Assembly (NCBI GenBank): GCA_026417425.1
Contig: JAOADF010000065.1
Coordinates: 1-30,076, forward strand
DNA length: 30,076 bases
DNA from: Dictyoglomaceae bacterium
GTDB taxonomy: Bacteria; Dictyoglomota; Dictyoglomia; Dictyoglomales; Dictyoglomaceae
Direction: 5' to 3'
This document shows, piece after piece, positions 24,499 through 30,076 of this stretch. The stretch's first letter is position 1. Each line of letters begins with the position of its first letter. The notes beneath the pieces were generated by a model. It saw only the letters and a program-made list of their open reading frames with translations. It searched no databases and was not told the DNA's origin. A program made the position numbers and the translations under genes.

Positions 24499-26616
24499 CT
24501 AAAAACTTGGAAGGAGAGAAAATCCAGAAGGTCCAATTTCCCCTCCAATCCTTTTTGTGGGAATTGCTTTAAGGGAAATCTCAAACTGAATATTTCCATT
24601 ATTGGGATTCCAAGTAAATTTTCCCAAGAAACAATGTAAATCTTTATCAAGGGATACTACAGGATAATGGGATAAAGAAGGATATGTTCCCCAAAGGGTT
24701 ATCTTTCCTGCGGTATGCCAATCTCCTTTAATATCAAAAGTCAGTTTATAGTCTATTCTTTGTAATGGATTATCTAAGTAGGGATTGAGAAGCGTTCCTA
24801 AACTCAATGTGAAAGGAGGATAATTAATCGAGGATTGTATTAGAATGGGAGAAAATTTTTCTATACTCCAGTTATAGCTTGTGCTCCCCTCAATTACAAA
24901 AATTTTTTTATAATCAAATTTCCCCTTTATATTTAAAGGAGTTAAGGACTTTAAAAGAAAATTATAGGAGTCAGAAAGGGTAATATTAAAGCTAGGATCC
25001 CCAATAATTAAGCTTCCAGTTAATAAATTACTTTCTCCTTGATAATCAAAGTAAAAGGGAGTATTTCCAGACTCTCCTGTAATTATATCCTTTCCTAAGA
25101 ATTGGAAATTATAGGAGGAAGATAGGGAAAGAAATCTAAAGGGCTTAAAAGTTGCAGAAATATTTCCATAGATGAAATATCTTGCATCACCCGTTTGATA
25201 AAAATCTTGCCTATATCCCAGATGGGAACTGAGACTGAAATTAGAAATTCTTAAAGAGTAGGGGATGGAGATACCAAAACTCAATTTTAGTGCTTTTAAG
25301 TAAGAGGTTGGCTCATCATAATAACCTAAAATTCCATCTATTCTTAAAGGAATGTTAAAGAGGGAGTAATTTCCATTAAAGGTTATCTCTGGAATTTTTA
25401 AAAGCTGTAGATTTTGGGGATCAGAAATTCTATAATTTTCATATATAGATAAAGAATAATTCTTACCTTTATGGGTAAATCTCCCATCCTCATATATTTC
25501 ATAGGTTCTTTTTCCTAGAATAGTGTTATCATTGTATCTTAGGTTAAAGGAGATGGAGTTATTTTTATCAATTTCTTGAGAAAGATTTAAAGTAGAAGAA
25601 AATCTTTTAGAATTATTATCTTCCCTGTAAATCAATTGAAGAAATGACCTATGTAATCCATAAGTAAAAGTAAGTTTCAAAATATCCTGAAGGGTATAAA
25701 GATTGTATTGAGATTTAAGATTTAAAGAAAGGATATTATTGAGAGTTAAGAGATCCATTAATTCTTGATCATGATTCCAGGAAAAAACTAAATCTAGATT
25801 TTCTAAATTCTCAACATACCCACTAAGGGTAAATTTTATATTTCCCTTTATATTTTTAAAGGTATAATTTTGAGAAATATCAATAGTATATGGATTTTCC
25901 TGAGTAGAAAAATTGTGCTTTACTAAAAAACTGATAAGACCCATTTGACCCAAAAGGGAGTAGGATAGAGGATAGGAGAAAAATATGCTTTGTCCATCAA
26001 ACCCTATCTGGGGAAAGGGAGCAGGTTCTTTTTTTAATGAAAGAACATATCTAAATAGGGGAAGGGAAAAGGGAAGAAATATAAATTTTAAGGAAACTCC
26101 TTCAAGAATTATCATTTCATCAGAAATATAAGTAATTTTTGATGCGGAAAAATAATAATGGGGATTTTCCATCTCGCAGGTGGTAATATTTCCTTTATTT
26201 ACTAGCATTCTTTCCCTTTTCCATTCCAGCTCTTCTCCTGAAAAATAAAGTTTTCCTCTTACTTCTGGAGCAGTATAGGTTGCAATAACCTGAATTAGAT
26301 TTGCAATCTCTTCTTTAAAGGAATATTTAATCTCTTGAGCAGAAAATTCTCCCCTGGGATCTTTGAATTTTACTTTTCCTATGGCTCTAATTACTCCTTC
26401 TTTAATATTTCCCTCCACTCTATCCGCTGTTATAAAAATATCCTTTCCTCTAATTTCTACTCTCCCGTAGGCATGGAAAGTTTGAGTCTCCCAAAAGAAT
26501 TCTATTTTTTCTGCCTTTAGACTCCAAGAAGAGCTTCCTCCATAGGCAATATTCTCAATAAAAATTATTAGAAGGAGAAAAATTACAATAATTCTTACCA
26601 CTTTCTTATTTTCCAT
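24499..26616 (-). CDS. lptD: LptD/OstA-like outer-membrane LPS-assembly protein
   Basis: A 705-residue exported protein. After a signal segment (residues 1-26), an OstA-like jellyroll spans about 31-130 ('VEIRGKDIFITADRVEG'), then 'NITTCEMENPHYYFSASKIT' and 'LEGVSLKFIFLPFSLPLFRY', the conserved entrance to the barrel. The remaining 500 residues are alternating strands typical of a large barrel ending in Phe. There are only two cysteines, Cys147 and Cys662 ('DKDLHCFLGKFTWNPNN'), placed like the plug-to-barrel disulfide partners of E. coli LptD. LptD inserts LPS in the outer leaflet. Start overlaps the permease gene by 22 bases, with AGGAG upstream of the ATG. Barrel divergence makes the exact glycolipid uncertain. 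Confidence 0.85.
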   Translation of the reverse strand: MENKKVVRIIVIFLLLIIFIENIAYGGSSSWSLKAEKIEFFWETQTFHAYGRVEIRGKDIFITADRVEGNIKEGVIRAIGKVKFKDPRGEFSAQEIKYSFKEEIANLIQVIATYTAPEVRGKLYFSGEELEWKRERMLVNKGNITTCEMENPHYYFSASKITYISDEMIILEGVSLKFIFLPFSLPLFRYVLSLKKEPAPFPQIGFDGQSIFFSYPLSYSLLGQMGLISFLVKHNFSTQENPYTIDISQNYTFKNIKGNIKFTLSGYVENLENLDLVFSWNHDQELMDLLTLNNILSLNLKSQYNLYTLQDILKLTFTYGLHRSFLQLIYREDNNSKRFSSTLNLSQEIDKNNSISFNLRYNDNTILGKRTYEIYEDGRFTHKGKNYSLSIYENYRISDPQNLQLLKIPEITFNGNYSLFNIPLRIDGILGYYDEPTSYLKALKLSFGISIPYSLRISNFSLSSHLGYRQDFYQTGDARYFIYGNISATFKPFRFLSLSSSYNFQFLGKDIITGESGNTPFYFDYQGESNLLTGSLIIGDPSFNITLSDSYNFLLKSLTPLNIKGKFDYKKIFVIEGSTSYNWSIEKFSPILIQSSINYPPFTLSLGTLLNPYLDNPLQRIDYKLTFDIKGDWHTAGKITLWGTYPSLSHYPVVSLDKDLHCFLGKFTWNPNNGNIQFEISLKAIPTKRIGGEIGPSGFSLLPSF

Positions 26617-27674
26617 AGGAATACTCCTAAACTGATGCTTCCAAGGGATAAATTAGGAAGCCAAGCAGAAATAAAAGGAGGAAATATGGCATATTCTCCA
26701 AGGGATCTTGCAATAATAGTGAATCCATAATAAAAGAAGGCAATTATAACACTAAAGGCAGTTCCCCAGAGTTTCCCTCCCTTTCCTGTAATAAGGATAA
26801 CTGCAAAGGCAAGGAGAGTAAAAGTGGGAATGGCAACGGTCTGGGCAAATCTTAAATAGTTCTCTACATCCAAACTTTTTGTGGATATTCCTGCCTTCTT
26901 AAATACTTTAATTTTTTTCCATAACTCATCGGTGCTCATCTCTTGAGGAGTTTTATCCCTCTGAAAAATATATCTAAATTCCTGAGGAAGATTTATTTTA
27001 AAGGTTTTAAATTTCCCTTCCCACATAACAAAGTGATCCTTCCCAAATTTATGGATCATCCCATCAATTAGAAAAAGGCTCTCTTCACTCCAGACTGCAG
27101 TTTTCGCAGTAAGAAGAATGGGAAACTCTTCCCCTAAAGAAAGATCATAAATCATTACATTTTCCATGGTATTATTTTCTTTTACCCTTTTTACATAATA
27201 GTATCGGGATTGTTCGTCATGAAAGAATATATTCTCTCCTTTTATGGGCAGGGGGTTTACAAAGAAATATCTTTGAATCATTTGATTCGCCTTATAATTG
27301 GAATTGGGGATCAAGGAATAATTTAAGATCCAAAGAATAAAGGAAAGAAAGATTGAGAATATAAATATGGGTATGGTTAATTTAAAAAAGCAAATTCCAT
27401 TACTTCTTAAGGCAAAAAGTTCTCCATCTCTTATTAACCTACTAAAGGAAAAGATTATGGCAAAAAGAAGGGCAGTAGGAATTACAAAAACTAAAAGGGA
27501 TGGGGTTTTGTAATATAAAAGTCTTAAAACCGTTTGTAAACTTAATCTTTTTAAAATTATAAGATGAGAAAATTCATAAAGAATCTGGATTAACATTACA
27601 AGGATAAACCCCAAAATTCCAAGTAAAAAGGGACCAATTACTTCAGAAAGAACATATTTAAGATAGAGTCTCAT
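26595..27674 (-). CDS. LptF/LptG-family (YjgP/YjgQ) permease
   Basis: A 359-residue inner-membrane protein with three N-terminal and three C-terminal helices flanking a periplasmic beta domain (about 125-260). The motif 'FSRLIRDGELFALRSNGICF' after helix 2 is diagnostic of the family. In LPS export it works with LptB and another such permease to extract the lipid from the inner membrane and hand it to LptC. Only one permease gene is here; the second partner and LptB are not in the window. Start overlaps lptA by one base (TAATG). Whether it is LptF or LptG cannot be told. Confidence 0.9.
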   Translation of the reverse strand: MRLYLKYVLSEVIGPFLLGILGFILVMLIQILYEFSHLIILKRLSLQTVLRLLYYKTPSLLVFVIPTALLFAIIFSFSRLIRDGELFALRSNGICFFKLTIPIFIFSIFLSFILWILNYSLIPNSNYKANQMIQRYFFVNPLPIKGENIFFHDEQSRYYYVKRVKENNTMENVMIYDLSLGEEFPILLTAKTAVWSEESLFLIDGMIHKFGKDHFVMWEGKFKTFKINLPQEFRYIFQRDKTPQEMSTDELWKKIKVFKKAGISTKSLDVENYLRFAQTVAIPTFTLLAFAVILITGKGGKLWGTAFSVIIAFFYYGFTIIARSLGEYAIFPPFISAWLPNLSLGSISLGVFLWKIRKW

Positions 27675-28336
27675 TATTCCGTTATATAGAAAATAGATTC
27701 TACATCTCCTTCCGCTTCTACTTTCTTTTCTCTTACATACACGTTTAGTTTTTTACATTTGAGCTCATTTCTATCACTATCAAGCATGTAAACATTATCT
27801 ATGAGAACATAGATCTCTTTATTGGTATCCACCGATGCACTATCGGACCTTGCCTTTAAATCTTCTCTATCTATGTTTACTCCCCCTGAAAGGGTTCCTG
27901 TACTTGTTTTTAATGAATACTTTAAGGATTGAGAAGTTAACTTGGTAGTCTCTACCTTTCCTCCCTCTACCTTTCTTTGGATTACTATAACCACATTTTT
28001 CTTTAACTCTACCTCTTCCTTTCTCAAATCCGCCTTTAAGTCTTCCCCTGTGATATTTAGATCCCTTTGAGTGATGGTTACCTTCCCCTGAACTTCAACT
28101 AAGCTTGCGTCCTGATTATAAAACACAATTGGTGCTAAAATTTTTGTCTCATCTTCTTTTCCAGGTTTATATGTTACCACTACGTTTCCTTCTGCCTTGG
28201 ACATTTTCTTTCCCCAATCATAGGAAACTTTCTGAGCTTTAATCTGTACAGGAGTTTTTGCTGGAGTTGTCCCTTGGGCAAAAAGGCAATTTAACAAAAA
28301 GAGAATAAAAATTAAAACTAAAACTTTTCTTTTCAT
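27674..28336 (-). CDS. lptA: LptA-like periplasmic LPS-transport protein
   Basis: A 220-residue exported protein of the OstA/LptA jellyroll type. Residues 1-21 are a signal peptide ending LFAQ. Repeated strands such as 'PVQIKAQKVSYDWGKKMSKA', 'GNVVVTYKPGKEDETKIL' and 'LNITGEDLKADLRKEEVE' build the bridge that carries LPS across the periplasm. The Cys near the signal end ('LLNCLFAQ') does not fit a canonical lipobox, so a soluble protein is more likely. AAGGAGGAGAAAT before the ATG is strong. Neighbours are lptC and the LptF/G permease. Confidence 0.85.
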   Translation of the reverse strand: MKRKVLVLIFILFLLNCLFAQGTTPAKTPVQIKAQKVSYDWGKKMSKAEGNVVVTYKPGKEDETKILAPIVFYNQDASLVEVQGKVTITQRDLNITGEDLKADLRKEEVELKKNVVIVIQRKVEGGKVETTKLTSQSLKYSLKTSTGTLSGGVNIDREDLKARSDSASVDTNKEIYVLIDNVYMLDSDRNELKCKKLNVYVREKKVEAEGDVESIFYITE

Positions 28337-28348
28337 ATTTCTCCTCCT

Positions 28349-28903
28349 TTATATTCCCATTTCTATTATTACATTACCTTCAAAGGTAGCAATTCCCTCT
28401 TTTGTGGAAAATTTGAAAAAGTCTGCTTCCGCCTTGAATTCTCCAATTTTTTCAAATTTTATTCTGCCATTGGAGCAGATAAACTCTCTTAAATTAATAT
28501 ACCATACCCCATAAGGTGCAAAGCCTTTATAACCATCCTCTGTAAGAAAGCTTACACCTTTTGGAAATTTTAACATTCCCTTTTCAGTATCAAGTTCTGC
28601 AGAATCTCCCCAAACATCAATGGATAATTTTTTCTCCCTATATACCTTTCCTTCTACCCTTCCTTCAAATTTAAAATGTTTATATTGTAAATCAATCTTC
28701 AAATTATCCGCTCTAATCTCCCAAGTACTATTTCCCTCCTCCCTTCCTTTAAGAAAAACTTCCTTTGCAAAAATTCCTGCTTCTTCTTGGAATAAAGGTT
28801 TAGGAATATCAACCTCTATTGGTTTTGACAACAGGGAACTTAACCCCCATCCCAAAAGTAAAACTAGAAAAATTACTCCTATGGAAAATATTCCTCGAAT
28901 CAT
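28349..28903 (-). CDS. lptC: LptC-like LPS-transport protein
   Basis: A 184-residue protein with a single N-terminal membrane anchor (about residues 4-26) and a periplasmic jellyroll ('ADNLKIDLQYKHFKFEGRVE', 'AELDTEKGMLKFPKGVSFLT', 'ATFEGNVIIEMGI'). LptC receives LPS from the inner-membrane permease and passes it to LptA. The sequence alone is weakly conserved; the position between lnt and lptA makes the call. It starts with the ATG of an ATGA overlap with the lnt stop. Confidence 0.82.
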   Translation of the reverse strand: MIRGIFSIGVIFLVLLLGWGLSSLLSKPIEVDIPKPLFQEEAGIFAKEVFLKGREEGNSTWEIRADNLKIDLQYKHFKFEGRVEGKVYREKKLSIDVWGDSAELDTEKGMLKFPKGVSFLTEDGYKGFAPYGVWYINLREFICSNGRIKFEKIGEFKAEADFFKFSTKEGIATFEGNVIIEMGI

Positions 28904-30076
28904 GTTATTTTATAAATAAGAAATATAATGAAAGATATAAAAAAGAACAGATCTCCCCATATTCTATATAAAGATAAAGATTTCTTTTTAATTTGTATAT
29001 CACAATAATAAACCTTTCTTTCTTCCTCCTTACTCTCCTTTAATATTTTACCATAGGGGTCCACAAAAAAGGTTATTCCAGTATTTGCAACTTGTATTAA
29101 TGGGACTCTATTTTCCACAGCCCTGATTAAAGAAAGATTTCTATGTTGCCAAACAGCGGGGGTCCCTTGAAACCATCCATCATTGGTTATTACTACTAAG
29201 ATATCCGCTCCCTTTTTTATATGTTCCCTTGCGGTGTAGGAAAATAAAGATTCAAAACATATTAAGGTCCCAATATTTATTAAAGGAGTTTTAAAGGGAA
29301 AGAATCCTTCTCCCCTTTTATAATTTCCCACAAGATTTTTTATAAAGGAAGGAAACAGAAAGGAAAAAGGAAGTTCCTCTACAAAGGGTACTAATTGAAC
29401 CTTACTATAGGTCTTATATTCCTTATCAAAGGGAGAAAAGAAATATGCAGAATTAAAAAGATCTTCCTTTTCACTTCTTAATGCCCCTATTATCAAAAAA
29501 GATCCCTTTCTCTTTGCTAAATTCTTAAGTTCATCAATATATTGGGGAAAATTATTTAGGGTGCAAAAAAGAACACTCTCAGGCCAAATTATCAAGTATA
29601 AATTATCGGGAAGGGTTAGGGTAAGATCTTTATGTATTTTCAATTGTTCCTCAATATCTCTTATATATACCTTGGAAAAGCTATCATAATTTCCTTGAAC
29701 CGCACCTATTTTAAGATTAAAAAGGGGCTTTTCCAGATCCATACCCATAAGATTTCCTATAAAAAAGAGAGAAAGGATAAAAACTATGCTATAGAGTTTA
29801 TATTTTAAAGAAAAGGATTTAAATTTAAATAAAATATTATTTATTAAAACCACCATAAAGCTTAATCCCAATCCTCCAAAAATACTTGCCCATTGAAGTA
29901 AGGGGAAAATATTTACTAAAGGTTCTCCCAATGTCCCCCAATTAAAGGATAAGGGACCAATACTTTTTATAAATTCCAAGAAACACCATAAAAAGGAAGG
30001 AAAGAGAAGGGAATTAAATTTTTTCTTTACTCCCCATAGGAATATTCCATTATATAAAGAAAGATAGAAAACCAAA
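28900..30076 (-). CDS. lnt: Apolipoprotein N-acyltransferase, C-terminal part (cut by window edge)
   Basis: At least 391 residues; the family is about 500, and the N-terminal membrane helices continue beyond the window, so the TTG near the edge is not taken as the start. Two or three membrane helices remain, followed by a nitrilase-type periplasmic domain. Counted from the first full codon, the catalytic triad is Glu166 ('LIIWPESVLF'), Lys225 ('YSKVQLVPF') and Cys273 ('LICFESLFSY'), with 'NDGWFQGTPAVWQHRNLSLI' also typical. Lnt adds the third acyl chain to lipoproteins at the inner membrane, a step typical of diderms. The stop overlaps lptC by 4 bases. Confidence 0.93.
   Translation of the reverse strand, partial: LVFYLSLYNGIFLWGVKKKFNSLLFPSFLWCFLEFIKSIGPLSFNWGTLGEPLVNIFPLLQWASIFGGLGLSFMVVLINNILFKFKSFSLKYKLYSIVFILSLFFIGNLMGMDLEKPLFNLKIGAVQGNYDSFSKVYIRDIEEQLKIHKDLTLTLPDNLYLIIWPESVLFCTLNNFPQYIDELKNLAKRKGSFLIIGALRSEKEDLFNSAYFFSPFDKEYKTYSKVQLVPFVEELPFSFLFPSFIKNLVGNYKRGEGFFPFKTPLINIGTLICFESLFSYTAREHIKKGADILVVITNDGWFQGTPAVWQHRNLSLIRAVENRVPLIQVANTGITFFVDPYGKILKESKEEERKVYYCDIQIKKKSLSLYRIWGDLFFFISFIIFLIYKIT

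Overview
The window looks like a piece of chromosome from a thermophilic, anaerobic, diderm bacterium with a very AT-rich genome. My best guess is Dictyoglomus or a close relative. The reasons are strong GGAGG ribosome sites, Lys/Glu/Ile-rich proteins typical of thermophiles, a rubredoxin/NADH:rubredoxin oxidoreductase pair, and lipopolysaccharide-transport genes beside a divergent F-type ATP synthase operon. This assignment is inferred from gene content; no database search was possible. I saw no tRNA, rRNA, CRISPR array, insertion sequence or phage gene, and no gap longer than 300 bases lacks a gene.

Left part (1-3.05 kb). A nicotinate phosphoribosyltransferase fragment and a nicotinamidase-like cysteine hydrolase suggest NAD salvage. 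A YjbQ-family gene is followed by an unannotated 25-residue membrane microprotein. The RNA ligase gene rtcB diverges from yjbQ across overlapping promoters. A hairpin terminator shared with the next operon closes rtcB.

Importer (3.05-8.0 kb, minus strand). A DUF3798-type periplasmic binding protein has a near-consensus promoter. It is followed by a strong intergenic hairpin, a double-ATPase subunit and two permeases. Together these form a complete ABC importer of unknown substrate.

Surface pair (8.06-12.1 kb, minus strand). A large secreted protein carries five Ig-like repeats and a C-terminal domain of the FlgD/type IX sorting kind. A PorV/PorQ-like outer-membrane barrel gene follows 10 bases later. 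A GlpP-type antiterminator gene diverges from this pair, and its end overlaps atpC tail to tail.

ATP synthase and upstream genes (12.8-24.4 kb, minus strand). In transcription order these are rubredoxin, rubredoxin reductase, exported alpha/beta hydrolase, leaderless HtrA-like protease, HDAC-family deacetylase, GNAT acetyltransferase, yqeY, atpZ, atpI, atpB, atpE, a fused b-delta subunit, atpA, atpG, atpD and atpC. Most genes overlap or nearly touch, so much of this may be one transcript. The c subunit carries a sodium-binding-like signature. The stator gene fuses subunit b to only the C-terminal part of delta.

Right end (24.5-30.1 kb, minus strand). lnt (cut by the window edge), lptC, lptA, one lptF/G-type permease gene and lptD form an overlapping envelope-biogenesis operon, which implies a true outer membrane.
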